A DNA stretch of 64,000 bases. Origin: Bacteroidota bacterium. Lineage in GTDB: Bacteria > Bacteroidota > Bacteroidia > Chitinophagales > BACL12. Made by a program: the position numbers and the translations under genes. Location: contig JADKAC010000005.1 in assembly GCA_016715425.1 (NCBI GenBank), positions 434,001 through 498,000 on the forward strand, written 5' to 3'. The notes beneath the pieces were generated by a model, which was not told the origin of the DNA, searched no databases, and was given only the letters and a program-made list of their open reading frames with translations. Positions 8,569 to 17,126 of the stretch are shown here, in pieces. Positions within the stretch are counted from its first letter, which is position 1. The number at the start of each line of letters is the position of its first letter.

Positions 8569-10736
8569 TCCTGTTTTTCCTGATTATCTTTTATCTCATT
8601 ATTTTCAGGAGCAGGGTCCACTTCAATTTCATCCGGCGCATCTGAGTTAAGATTAAATGTATCACTAACAATATTAAAAGTGGTGCGACGATTTAACTGA
8701 TGCAAAAATTCAAAATCATCTGTTTTGGATTTGAAACCATTGATATACTTTTCGGTGAGAATAGTATTTTTTGGAATAACAGTTCCACTCGGAACAGTAA
8801 CCAATGTTTTTATTTTATCAGGATTACTTTCACCAAATCCTTTTGCAAATAAGCGTTCCGAATCAATACCTTTTAATATTAAATAAACAACTACACTATT
8901 AGCACGACCTTGCGATAATTTCTGATTATACTTATCAGAACCACGAGAGTCCGTATGTGAATTTATTTGAATAGTAAGATTTGGATTTTCAGTTAACATC
9001 ACAACTAATTTATCCAATTCAGGAAAAGATTCTGCACGCAATGTAGTATCATCATAATCGTAATAAATATTATTCAACTTAATCTGCGCTTCTTTGCTTG
9101 AAGGTATTTTATCTAACACGAGCTCACTATAAATTATTAAAGTGTCTCCGGGTTTTGCTGTATAACCTGTGATGCTAATATTTTTGGAGCCTGTAAAATA
9201 TCCTTCTTTAGCTCCGCTGAACTTATATGTTTTTAATGAATCAACAATTACATTGAATGAGGAATCTATAGGTAAAACAAATTTTGCGAGCAAGGTATTT
9301 AATTCTGAAAATCCAATTGTTGCAATTGCTCCCGGTAATGAAATTGTATCTATAACTGTTGAAGTTACATCGCTGGTGTCTTCATACACTTTCTGATTTA
9401 TTTTTCCATTTAAAACAAATACAGGGGCACGTAATTTCTTTGGTTTCTTTACAAACATATAAAGATCATCACCACCAACACCACCTTTTCGTGCTGAAGA
9501 AAAATATCCAACCATTAATGTATCTGCTGAGACATCTTTAGTTTGTTTTACTATCATCATCCCGAAATCATCCGCACCTGAATTAATTGGATATTTCATA
9601 TTAGTTACACCACTGAATTTACCTTTATTAAAACTTGCTGAAAATATGTCGAGACCACCCATACCCGGATGTCCATCACTGGCAAAATAAAAATTACCTT
9701 CAGCATCAAAATTTGGAAACGCTTCATTGCCAACTGTATTAATTGAAGTACCCCCATTTACCGGAGTATCCCAACCTTCAAATAATCGTTTGCTATAATA
9801 AATATCGCTGCCGCCTAAACCATTTGGTCCCATTGCCGCAAAAAATAATGTTTGTCCATCTATAGATAAACATGCTGTGCCGATATTTAATGAGTCTTCA
9901 AAGAAAGGTAATACTTCGGGTTCGCTCCAGCCGCCTTCGGGAAGTATTGCGCTGTAATATAAATTGCAGTAGTCATCAATCTTCCTGTCATCAGAACCAC
10001 ATCGAGTAAAAAACATTTCAGTAAAATCAGAAGAAAAAATAAGAGAGCCATCATTGTATTCTGAATTTACTTTTCCAGAATATAATTGTGGGGTATTAAA
10101 TTTTCCATAGCCCGTAAATGTGGCTTCATACACATCGTAAAATTTATTTCCTGTCCATTTATCTTTTAAATCACCCGTTGAATTTTCTCTGGAGGAAGTA
10201 AATGCAATAGAGGTGGAACTTGAAAATGCAGGACTAAAATCAGCATCCGCCGAATTCAATGTTTTAAGATTAGTAATATAAATCTCTTTATCAAATTCAT
10301 CATTATCCGCTTTAATCCAGGTCAACGCATTTTCACTTGATGTGATTTCTGCGGTAATCTCCGGTCTACGATAAGGTTCCTCAATTAAGTACGCTTGAAA
10401 TTGTTTTATCGCCTCATTATATTTTTCTTGTGCCTTCAACATTTTTGCAAACGCCAGAACTGCATCAGAACCATACTCCCAATCAATTGCTGTTTTATAC
10501 CAGGTAGCCGCTGCTTCTGTTTGATTATTATATTGATAACTCTGGCCAATCTGATAAGCCAATTGCGCTTTCGTAGTACCTAACTCATCTTTATTAAATT
10601 CCTTTTCTAAAAGTTCTGCAGCTAAGGAGTACTTTTTTAAATTATAGGCAGTTTGTCCGTCTGTTATATTTTCAGTGTATTTGCATCCCCAAATTAGTAA
10701 CGCAATGCATCCGGAAATCAGAAATAGTTTTTTCAT
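8565..10736 (-). CDS. Outer-membrane OmpA-domain lipoprotein with TPR and beta-propeller (PorE-like)
   Basis: 723-residue predicted outer-membrane lipoprotein. The signal peptide ends in the lipobox LIWGC (Cys18). In order follow TPR-like repeats (about 25-140), a propeller of PD40/WD40-like blades (about 150-430; DGQTLFFAAMGPNGLGGSDIY and a second GMGGLDIF blade), a beta-sandwich resembling a carboxypeptidase-regulatory domain (about 440-545), and a C-terminal OmpA peptidoglycan-binding domain with NSHTDSRGSDKYN and LSQGRAN (about 590-615). This order is that of PorE, the T9SS-associated lipoprotein of Porphyromonas, but many Bacteroidota have several paralogues, so a T9SS role is an inference. 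The C-terminus is acidic. Single gene, with no PorP/SprF neighbour. Confidence 0.8.
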   Translation of the reverse strand: MKKLFLISGCIALLIWGCKYTENITDGQTAYNLKKYSLAAELLEKEFNKDELGTTKAQLAYQIGQSYQYNNQTEAAATWYKTAIDWEYGSDAVLAFAKMLKAQEKYNEAIKQFQAYLIEEPYRRPEITAEITSSENALTWIKADNDEFDKEIYITNLKTLNSADADFSPAFSSSTSIAFTSSRENSTGDLKDKWTGNKFYDVYEATFTGYGKFNTPQLYSGKVNSEYNDGSLIFSSDFTEMFFTRCGSDDRKIDDYCNLYYSAILPEGGWSEPEVLPFFEDSLNIGTACLSIDGQTLFFAAMGPNGLGGSDIYYSKRLFEGWDTPVNGGTSINTVGNEAFPNFDAEGNFYFASDGHPGMGGLDIFSASFNKGKFSGVTNMKYPINSGADDFGMMIVKQTKDVSADTLMVGYFSSARKGGVGGDDLYMFVKKPKKLRAPVFVLNGKINQKVYEDTSDVTSTVIDTISLPGAIATIGFSELNTLLAKFVLPIDSSFNVIVDSLKTYKFSGAKEGYFTGSKNISITGYTAKPGDTLIIYSELVLDKIPSSKEAQIKLNNIYYDYDDTTLRAESFPELDKLVVMLTENPNLTIQINSHTDSRGSDKYNQKLSQGRANSVVVYLILKGIDSERLFAKGFGESNPDKIKTLVTVPSGTVIPKNTILTEKYINGFKSKTDDFEFLHQLNRRTTFNIVSDTFNLNSDAPDEIEVDPAPENNEIKDNQEKQD

Positions 10737-10809
10737 ATTACAGTGCTAATTTACTAAACGAGGGTCGGTATTCTTTGTTTTAGATAATGTGGATTCTACT
10801 AATTGGGTA

Positions 10810-10842
10810 AAAATAAAAAAGGTCGCATTATTTATGCGACCT
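10810..10842 (-). terminator. Rho-independent terminator after the small membrane-protein gene
   Basis: A perfect stem, AGGTCGCAT / ATGCGACCT with a 5-base loop (10820-10842). On the minus strand it is followed by a T-rich run. It lies 22 bases downstream of the minus-strand stop at 10865. Confidence 0.85.
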
Positions 10843-10864
10843 GATTATACACTTTGTAAAAATT

Positions 10865-11293
10865 TTATTTTGGTATTACAGCGATATTTTTTGGATTGCG
10901 TGGGTCTAATCTTACTTTCAATGTTCTACCTTCTTTAAATTGAGCCATGTCAGTTTTAGAAACATTTTGTTTTATTTCAACTTCATAAGGTATGCGTTCA
11001 GGTGGAAATATTTCAAGTTTTAATCCAATGCGTGGATTTTGCTGAACTGTTCTTCCGGTTTCCCAAACCTTAAGAATAACTGCTGTTGCCGGTTCACCTT
11101 CTTGAATTAAGTTAAGTGCAATTAATGCAGGGCGAAAGAATATTCGATAGCCGATATATGCAAGAACAGCGAATAAAGCAAATGTTGCTATTCCAAAAGT
11201 CCATTCAAAAATGGCAATTGATCCGGCGACAACGAAAGCGATGCCGGCGAAAATCCAGATAACATAATTAGGAAGAGCAAATTGTTTAATCAT
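10865..11293 (-). CDS. Small membrane protein of unknown function
   Basis: 142 residues. Two adjacent hydrophobic segments (about 8-28 and 32-52) are followed by a basic boundary (RIFFRPALIALNLIQEGEPATAVILKVWETGRTVQQNP) and a soluble beta-rich domain ending KVRLDPRNPKNIAVIPK. The G-X-A-T-A-V-I-L-K-V segment and the closing R-x-D-P-x-x-P phrase resemble proteins in which a short beta-barrel domain follows a membrane hairpin, but I cannot name a family. It stands alone, with a strong terminator downstream and an empty region of about 340 bases upstream. Confidence 0.7.
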   Translation of the reverse strand: MIKQFALPNYVIWIFAGIAFVVAGSIAIFEWTFGIATFALFAVLAYIGYRIFFRPALIALNLIQEGEPATAVILKVWETGRTVQQNPRIGLKLEIFPPERIPYEVEIKQNVSKTDMAQFKEGRTLKVRLDPRNPKNIAVIPK

Positions 11294-11631
11294 GGCAAAT
11301 CAGTTTTTTAATAATACATATAATACGAAATAGTTTGCCGATTTGTTCAAAGTGTATGCCATTCAATTGCAAGTTCGATTAATTTTTACAATAATAAATA
11401 GCAGTGGTTGGAAGGTTCGTTTTAAATAGTTGAATTCTTTTTAAAAAACGTTGCATCCTCTCCGCTAAGGATAATATTTTTTTTGAAGTTAATGGTATGC
11501 TGGATTGGATTTGATAAACATATTAGGTGCATTTTCAATCGCTAGAAAAAAAAAGTTCAATTCATTTTTTTAAAATTGGGAAGTAAAAATAGTTTGTTGA
11601 AAAAAAAGAATATTACTTTATCAATTGCTAT
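11294..11631. other. Intergenic region without a recognisable gene
   Basis: 338 bases of AT-rich sequence between two minus-strand genes. I see no reading frame with coding character, no RNA gene and no strong hairpin. It should hold the promoter of the small membrane-protein gene, but no clear TAnnTTTG element is visible. Confidence 0.5.
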
Positions 11632-12507
11632 TTATACCTCATGAAAAACAAGCAATGGAATATCTGTGGCATTTAGCAACATAATTGTATTGCTTTTTGT
11701 AAACAGATTTTGCCACATATTCATTTTTCTGGCGGTGAGCGCTACCATATCAATGGAATAATCCGCTATAAATTCTTCAAAACCTTTTTTCAATTTCTCA
11801 CTATTAATAATTTCAAATTGTAGCCGGGCATTCCGATAATCATTTTCTACCTGACTAGACAATTGCATCATATTTTTTTCATCAGAAACTATATCATCAT
11901 CTAAATTGAAATGCGTGATATGAAATTTACATTCAGAATCCTGAAGTAAGTGCATCATTTTACCAATGGCATACACATCATAATTATTAAAATTGGTACC
12001 GTATAATACTTTGGATATTTTACGGAAAGAATAATTTAATGGTAAAGCTAATATTGGAATATGCGCATGCTTGATTACACTTTGAGTTACAGTACCAAAC
12101 ATCACTCTATCAATTTTAGAATGTCCTCTGGTCCCCATAATTATAAGATGTGGTCGCCAGGCCCGTGCTTCATTTAATATTTCATCGGCAGCAAAACCAC
12201 GTCGCACAGAACTACTAAGAATAAAATCTGAATCTTTTCTATCCTTGGTTGCTTCTCGCACCTTTGCCAACATCACTTGCATATTTGAATGTGCATCGGT
12301 TTCCATTTTATGAATCAGTTCCTCTGTGTATCCTGTAACCTGATTTTTAATGGGCGTTTGGCTAATATCCTTGTCCACAAACGGATCGTCAAAAACATGC
12401 ACAAGTCTTATTTCACATGCAAAATGTTTGGTGAAGTCTAATGCATATTGAACTTGCGTCCAGGTATAATCACTAAAGTCAACAGGAATTAAAATATTTT
12501 TCATCAC
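11632..12507 (-). CDS. Universal stress protein, tandem UspA domains
   Basis: 291 residues with two UspA-type Rossmann domains. The first (about 1-145) begins KNILIPVDFSD and contains the ATP-type loop GTRGHSKIDRVMFGTVTQSVIKHAHIPILALP (about 125-156), that is G-x2-G-x9-G-[ST]. The second (about 160-291) is degenerate and lacks this glycine loop. Proteins of this kind sense or respond to stress and bind nucleotide through the intact domain. It is transcribed away from the MerR-type regulator at 12624, so the two share a 116-base divergent intergenic region. A second two-domain paralogue lies at 21937. Confidence 0.85.
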   Translation of the reverse strand: MMKNILIPVDFSDYTWTQVQYALDFTKHFACEIRLVHVFDDPFVDKDISQTPIKNQVTGYTEELIHKMETDAHSNMQVMLAKVREATKDRKDSDFILSSSVRRGFAADEILNEARAWRPHLIIMGTRGHSKIDRVMFGTVTQSVIKHAHIPILALPLNYSFRKISKVLYGTNFNNYDVYAIGKMMHLLQDSECKFHITHFNLDDDIVSDEKNMMQLSSQVENDYRNARLQFEIINSEKLKKGFEEFIADYSIDMVALTARKMNMWQNLFTKSNTIMLLNATDIPLLVFHEV

Positions 12508-12623
12508 TTATTATTTATGAATGGCAAGTTAATAAGAATGCAAGTTGATTTCCAAAATTGCAGTCAACCTTTTGCATTAAAGTATGTTAACCTACTAATT
12601 CTTTTTCTAAACATTTTGAAGCA

Positions 12624-13520
12624 ATGTCAATTACCTATTCTATTAAGGATCTTGAAACATATTCAGGAATAAAAGCGCATACCATTCGCATTTGGGAACA
12701 GCGTTATGGTATTTTAAAAGCTGCTCGCACTTCTACCAATATCCGATACTATACAGAAGATGAAGTAAAATATCTGATGAGTCTTGCACTGCTAAATCGA
12801 AAAGGAAAGAAAATTTCAACCCTTTCTCAAATGTCGCAGCAAGATATTTCTGACGCTATTAAAGCGCTAACCAAATTGAGCGACGATTACCGAACGCAGA
12901 TTGAAGCAATGATAGAAGCAGCCATTGCATTTAATGAAATTCAATTTCTGCAATTATTCAATTCCTCTATTAAACAAATAGGCTTTGAACCAACCATGAT
13001 AAAAATTATTTTTCCTTTCTTGGAAAAGTTGGGAGTATTGTGGGTTTCTGGAGGTATTATGGCAGCTCAGGAACATTTTATTTCTCAGTTAATAAGGCAA
13101 AAATTAATAGTGTGTATAGATGCTAATAGCGGAAAACTTAATCCAAACTCAAAAAGATTTGTTTTATTTCTTCCGAATGGTGAATGGCATGAACTCACTT
13201 TATTGTTCTTGCATTATCTTTTAAAAGTACGCCGCCAAAATGTTACCTATTTAGGGCCAAGTGTCCCACTTAAAGATGTTCTCACGGTCGGTGAACGTCT
13301 TAATCCGGATTATTTCTATACAATAATAACCAATGCTCCGCATGGTTATTCTGTAAGCGAATATCTCAATAAACTTTCAGATAAATTTCCCGATTCAACA
13401 GTTTTTGCTTCTGGTGTTCAGCTGTTTAATCCACCTCGGTCTTTAAATAAGAATGTTTCCATACTAAATAATATGGAAGATGTAACGGCAAAAATTGAAG
13501 ACTTGACAGGCAATACTTAA
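12624..13520 (+). CDS. MerR-family regulator with B12-binding domain (CarH/LitR-like)
   Basis: 298-residue transcription factor. An N-terminal MerR winged helix (YSIKDLETYSGIKAHTIRIWEQRYGIL, residues 5-31, then the RYYTEDEV wing) is followed by a helical region and a cobalamin-binding domain. The light-sensor signature of CarH, W-x9-EH, is present as Trp140...Glu150-His151. The B12-contact motif appears as E-W-H-E-L-T (187-192), which fits E/D-x-H-x2-G except that Gly is replaced by Thr; His189 would be the lower cobalt ligand. In the family these proteins repress in the dark with adenosylcobalamin and release DNA in light. The next gene is an ECF sigma factor, a pairing known from carotenoid loci, although no crt genes follow here. 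Confidence 0.85.
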   Translation: MSITYSIKDLETYSGIKAHTIRIWEQRYGILKAARTSTNIRYYTEDEVKYLMSLALLNRKGKKISTLSQMSQQDISDAIKALTKLSDDYRTQIEAMIEAAIAFNEIQFLQLFNSSIKQIGFEPTMIKIIFPFLEKLGVLWVSGGIMAAQEHFISQLIRQKLIVCIDANSGKLNPNSKRFVLFLPNGEWHELTLLFLHYLLKVRRQNVTYLGPSVPLKDVLTVGERLNPDYFYTIITNAPHGYSVSEYLNKLSDKFPDSTVFASGVQLFNPPRSLNKNVSILNNMEDVTAKIEDLTGNT

Positions 13521-13556
13521 AATTAGTTAATGTTTAATGTTAAAATTATAATATTA

Positions 13557-13596
13557 AACAAAAGTTTGTTTTTTACAAATGTTTTGTTCAACTTTG
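13557..13596 (+). promoter_or_regulatory. ECF sigma-factor promoter overlaid by two palindromes (candidate MerR operators)
   Basis: TTG (13566-13568), 20 bases, then CAACTTTG (13589-13596, one mismatch to TAnnTTTG) fit a Bacteroidota promoter for the sigma gene. AACAAAAGTTTGTT (13557-13570, 6+2+6 palindrome) covers the -33 box, and ACAAATGTTTTGT (13575-13587, 5+3+5) fills the spacer. Their centres are about 17 bases apart. That placement is where a repressor would sit, and the upstream gene encodes one. The inverted repeat TGTTTAAT...ATTAAACA (13531-13560) lies just before. Confidence 0.45.
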
Positions 13597-13622
13597 AACT
13601 ATCAACATTAAACAATATAACT

Positions 13623-14138
13623 ATGACAAGTAATCAGTTCCACACCCAGATGATTGAGCATAAGCAACCCCTTAAAGCTTTTGCCATGAATTTAACCAGA
13701 GAACATAATGATGCTCTGGATTTAATGCAGGAAACATACGCACGAGCAATATCCAATCAGGATAAGTTTAATGATGGAACCAACCTGAAGGCTTGGTTAA
13801 TTACCATTATGAAGAATATTTTCATCAACAACTATCGCAAAACTTCCCGCCGAAATGTGGTAAATGATTTTTCAGAAAATTTATTTCTGCTAAACTCAGG
13901 ACCTATAACCATTGAAAATTCTGCTGAGAAAAGTTTCGTGATGGAAGATCTGCTTGCAGCAGTGAATAGTTTGAATATTGAATATCGCAAACCATTTATG
14001 ATGCATCATCATGGGTTTAAATATGATGAGATTGCCGAGGAGTTAAGTTTACCTCTTGGTACTGTGAAGAGCCGTATCTTTTTTGCCCGCAAACAAATGC
14101 AGCAATTTTTAAAAGAAAAAGGATTTGTGAGATATTGA
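13623..14138 (+). CDS. ECF-type RNA polymerase sigma factor
   Basis: Sigma-70 family factor of the extracytoplasmic-function class, 171 residues from the ATG at 13623. An upstream in-frame start at 13530 would add 31 residues encoded by the promoter region and is unlikely. Region 2 is recognisable in DALDLMQETYARA and LKAWLITIMKNIFINNYRK; region 4 is YDEIAEELSLPLGTVKSRIFFARKQMQQFL, a helix-turn-helix for the -35 element. No anti-sigma gene follows. The CarH-like regulator 102 bases upstream, and the palindromes over this gene's promoter, suggest that light- or B12-dependent derepression controls the factor. Its regulon is not in this window. Confidence 0.88.
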   Translation: MTSNQFHTQMIEHKQPLKAFAMNLTREHNDALDLMQETYARAISNQDKFNDGTNLKAWLITIMKNIFINNYRKTSRRNVVNDFSENLFLLNSGPITIENSAEKSFVMEDLLAAVNSLNIEYRKPFMMHHHGFKYDEIAEELSLPLGTVKSRIFFARKQMQQFLKEKGFVRY

Positions 14139-14192
14139 TTTAAAGTATTTCTGTTTTCAATAGAAATATCAAATCCAATTTTTCAAGATACG

Positions 14193-14241
14193 ATCAGCAG
14201 ATTGATATTGATTGAAACAATATTATTCTGCTGATTTTTTT
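14193..14241. terminator. Bidirectional terminator between sigma factor and VOC gene
   Basis: The arms ATCAGCAGA (14193-14201) and TCTGCTGAT (14227-14235) pair, with an inner TATTG/CAATA extension. A run of T follows on the plus strand. It sits between convergent stop codons at 14138 and 14240. Confidence 0.7.
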
Positions 14242-14623
14242 ATACTTCATATAATTCAATGGGCAGATCATCAGGGTCTGCAAAAAAAGTAAATCGCTTT
14301 CCTGTTATTAAATCCGTACGAATACTTTCAACTTGAATACCTTTTGAAATAATTTTCTGAACAACATCTTCTATATTCACAACGCTTAATGCAAGATGTC
14401 GAAGTCCGATGGCTTCGGGATAGGATGGTCTTTCAGGTGCATTTTCAAACGTAAATAATTCTAAGGTAATATTTGCAGGATGATGCAAATCCACTTTCCA
14501 GGATTTACGTTCTTGACGATAAGTAGATTTCATTTTTTCAAATCCTAATACATCAGTATAAAATGCAATTGATTTTTCAATGTCCTTGCAAATTATAGCA
14601 ATATGATGCAATCCATTAATCAT
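14240..14623 (-). CDS. VOC-family metalloprotein (YaeR-like glyoxalase fold)
   Basis: 127 residues forming one vicinal-oxygen-chelate unit of two beta-alpha-beta3 modules: GLHHIAIICKDIEKSIAFYTDVLGF at the start and GLRHLALSV (about 73-81) in the middle. Likely metal ligands are His6 or His7, Glu55 (TLELF), His76 and Glu123 (PIELYEV). The sequence is closest in my recollection to E. coli YaeR, including the phrases SWKVDL and KRFTFFADPDDLPIELYE. Substrate unknown. It overlaps the upstream yraN by 4 bases, which implies co-transcription and translational coupling. Confidence 0.85.
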   Translation of the reverse strand: MINGLHHIAIICKDIEKSIAFYTDVLGFEKMKSTYRQERKSWKVDLHHPANITLELFTFENAPERPSYPEAIGLRHLALSVVNIEDVVQKIISKGIQVESIRTDLITGKRFTFFADPDDLPIELYEV

Positions 14624-14997
14624 TGTAAATCATCGGTTGGATTTGGAAAAAATGCATCTTCAAAATGGCGTATTTCATTTGTTTTATTATTTGAAATAAT
14701 GGTTATAATATCAAATCGGATTTCATTTTCTAATTGCTTTTCATATAAATACGCTTCGGCAGTGGCTGCAAGTAATTTTTGTTTTTTGGCTGTAACTGCA
14801 AATTCAGGATAACCAAATTTTTCTGTGCTGCGGGCTTTTACTTCTGCAAATACAATGATGTTGTTTTGCTGTGCTATAATATCTATTTCTCCTTTCTTAA
14901 ATCGCCAGTTGCGCTCAAGCAGAATATATCCTTTGTCCTGCAACATCCTAGCTGCCTGATCTTCACCTTCTTTTCCTTTAATATGGTGTACCGCCAT
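14620..14997 (-). CDS. YraN/UPF0102 family protein, predicted nuclease fold
   Basis: 125 residues with the conserved YraN core: KGEDQAARMLQDKGYILLERNWRFKKGEIDIIAQQNNIIVFAEVKARS. GEIDII and FAEVKAR give the acidic residues and lysine expected of an endonuclease-like (Holliday-junction-resolvase-like) fold. The biological role of the family is not settled. It is the first gene of a two-gene unit with the VOC protein. The 280 bases between its start and lipB are divergent promoter space with no clear consensus elements. Confidence 0.88.
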   Translation of the reverse strand: MAVHHIKGKEGEDQAARMLQDKGYILLERNWRFKKGEIDIIAQQNNIIVFAEVKARSTEKFGYPEFAVTAKKQKLLAATAEAYLYEKQLENEIRFDIITIISNNKTNEIRHFEDAFFPNPTDDLQ

Positions 14998-15277
14998 AAA
15001 ATATTGTTATTTTGCCCGTGCAAATGTCTTCAGACAAATATATTCAAGGTTTTTCGATTGTGTTTATTCTATTAAACTTTATAAGTAGTATTATTTTGTC
15101 TGTGAATATTTTTCACATCAAATTTTTATTCTCAACCAAGAAATTATTTTGTGAACGATTATGCATCATCCGGGATTTTGAATTAATGAATATAAATTTT
15201 ATAACAAGGAATTACCTGCTATTCACATTTCAAAAATCAAATTGTAAAATGGTATTGGATCTAAAAATAATTGTATC

Positions 15278-15982
15278 ATGAATCGGGTAATATTTGAAGA
15301 CTTAGGAACAATTAATTATAAAGATGCCTGGGATTATCAGGAAAAAGTATTTAATGAAACGGTGCAAATTAAAATACAAAATAGGGAAGCGGATAAACCA
15401 AAGCAGGAAGTGCAACATCATTTATTATTATGCGAACATACACCTGTTATCACGCTTGGAAAAAATGCAAATGCATCTAATGTGTTATTGAGTAAAAGTG
15501 TATTGCAACAAAAACATATTGATTTGTTTCCAATCAATCGGGGAGGGGATGTTACCTTTCATGGTCCCGGACAAATTGTAGGTTATCCCATTTTAGATTT
15601 AGATGCATTTTATACGGATATCGGAAAATATTTAAGAGATATTGAAGAAGTAATTATAAGAACTATTGCTGAGTACGGAATAAGTGGAGAGAGATTAAAA
15701 GGTGTAACCGGTGTGTGGTTAGATGCTGAAAATCCATTTAAAGCCAGAAAGATTTGTGCTATCGGAATCCGTTGCAGCAGATGGGTTACCATGCATGGTT
15801 TTGCATTTAATGTAAATACAGATCTCAGTTATTTTGATACTATTATTCCATGCGGATTAAGTGATAAAAAAGTAACTTCTCTGCAGCAGGAATTGGGTGA
15901 AATAATTGATATGGAAATTGTAAAGAAAAAAGTGATGCATCATTTTGAAGATGTGTTCCAATGTAATTTATATACGATATGA
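15278..15982 (+). CDS. lipB: Octanoyl-[acyl carrier protein]:protein transferase
   Basis: Transfers octanoyl groups from acyl carrier protein to lipoyl domains, the first step of lipoate assembly. The 234-residue product has RGGDVTFHGPGQIVGYP (88-104) and the acyltransfer dyad Lys158 (ARKICAIGIR) and Cys192 (IIPCGLSDKKVTSL). Its stop overlaps the start of the RluA-family gene by 4 bases. The lipoyl synthase LipA is not in this window. Confidence 0.95.
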   Translation: MNRVIFEDLGTINYKDAWDYQEKVFNETVQIKIQNREADKPKQEVQHHLLLCEHTPVITLGKNANASNVLLSKSVLQQKHIDLFPINRGGDVTFHGPGQIVGYPILDLDAFYTDIGKYLRDIEEVIIRTIAEYGISGERLKGVTGVWLDAENPFKARKICAIGIRCSRWVTMHGFAFNVNTDLSYFDTIIPCGLSDKKVTSLQQELGEIIDMEIVKKKVMHHFEDVFQCNLYTI

Positions 15983-17034
15983 AAATGAAAATACCTGAAG
16001 AAAAAATAACAAACCCCGGAGAAGAAACGGAAGAAGATTTATACGAAGTGTTTCGTGTAAAAACAGATCCTAAACAAGAGCCTTTACGCATTGATAAATT
16101 TCTGTTGAATAGAATAGAAAATATCAGTAGAACAAAAATTCAGAATGCTGCTAAGGCAGGTTCCATACTTGTAAATGGGATTGTTGTTAAATCCAATTAT
16201 AAAGTAAAACCGGGTGATGAAATTTCTGTAGTGCTGCCGGGTAAAGCATTTGACGGTACAGTGCATGCTGAAAATATTCCGCTCAATATTGTTTATGAAG
16301 ATAAGTGTATTGCAGTAATAGATAAACCTGCCGGGCTTGTTGTGCATCCCGGTGTGGGCAATTATACAGGCACACTTGTAAATGCATTGATGTATCATTT
16401 CGGCACATTACCCAATGCTTCCACCGAATATATTCGTCCGGGATTAGTGCATCGCATTGATAAAAATACCAGTGGATTATTAGTGGTGGCAAAAGAAGAT
16501 TATGCTATGCAACATTTAGCTAAACAATTTTTTGCGCATAGTATTGAACGCACTTATCATGCGTTGGTGTGGGGAGAATTTGAAGAGAAAGAAGGAACAA
16601 TTACAGGAAGTATTGCACGACATCCGAGATTCAGAAAATTATTTACAGTAACACCTGATCCTGAAGATGGAAAACATGCTGTTACTCATTATAAAGTATT
16701 AGAAAGTTTTGGTTATGTATCCCTTGTGGAATGCAAATTGGAAACCGGCAGAACACATCAGATTCGTGTGCACATGCAATATATTGGCCACCCTATTTTT
16801 AATGACGATACTTATGGCGGCAATAGAATAGTGAAGGGAACAATCTATACCAAGTACAAACAGTTTATTGATAATTGTTTTCAAATTATTCCCCGTCAGG
16901 CACTGCATGCATATTCATTAGGATTTATACATCCGGATACTGAGGAACAAATGCATTTTATCAGTCCTTTACCTGAAGATTTTCAAGGAGCAATTGATAA
17001 ATGGAGAAAATACTCGCATCAGTTGAAAATGTAG
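15979..17034 (+). CDS. rluD: RluA-family pseudouridine synthase (RluD-like)
   Basis: rRNA pseudouridine synthase, probably acting on 23S rRNA helix 69 if truly RluD. The 351-residue product has an N-terminal S4 RNA-binding domain (RIDKFLLNRIENISRTKIQNAAKAGSILVNG, about 37-67) and the catalytic motif HRIDKNTSGLLVVAK (159-172), with Asp161 as nucleophile. GRTHQIRVHMQYIGHPI is the standard downstream motif. About 30 residues of charged N-terminal sequence precede the S4 domain. It overlaps lipB by 4 bases (ATGA) and is probably translationally coupled to it. RluD rather than RluC is suggested by length and S4 content; the site specificity is an inference. Confidence 0.88.
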   Translation: MKMKIPEEKITNPGEETEEDLYEVFRVKTDPKQEPLRIDKFLLNRIENISRTKIQNAAKAGSILVNGIVVKSNYKVKPGDEISVVLPGKAFDGTVHAENIPLNIVYEDKCIAVIDKPAGLVVHPGVGNYTGTLVNALMYHFGTLPNASTEYIRPGLVHRIDKNTSGLLVVAKEDYAMQHLAKQFFAHSIERTYHALVWGEFEEKEGTITGSIARHPRFRKLFTVTPDPEDGKHAVTHYKVLESFGYVSLVECKLETGRTHQIRVHMQYIGHPIFNDDTYGGNRIVKGTIYTKYKQFIDNCFQIIPRQALHAYSLGFIHPDTEEQMHFISPLPEDFQGAIDKWRKYSHQLKM

Positions 17035-17094
17035 TAATGACATCTCTTTTACTTTGCTCAAACACGATTCGCCAAATTGAAGTTGATTTATACT

Positions 17095-17102
17095 TAACTT
17101 TG
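17095..17102 (+). promoter_or_regulatory. Putative -7 element for the M43 metalloprotease
   Basis: TAACTTTG matches TAnnTTTG, 24 bases upstream of the ATG at 17127. TTG triplets occur at 17077 and 17083 but with short spacing, so only the -7 part is supported. Confidence 0.45.
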
Positions 17103-17126
17103 TTTTCCATCAATTAAATATTTTTC

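Noticed and set aside
15012..15281. Reading frame upstream of lipB, ending in a 4-base overlap with it
   Set aside because: Product would be rich in Ile, Phe, Leu, Lys and Asn with almost no Gly or Ala, as expected from AT-rich non-coding DNA; no promoter or family signature.
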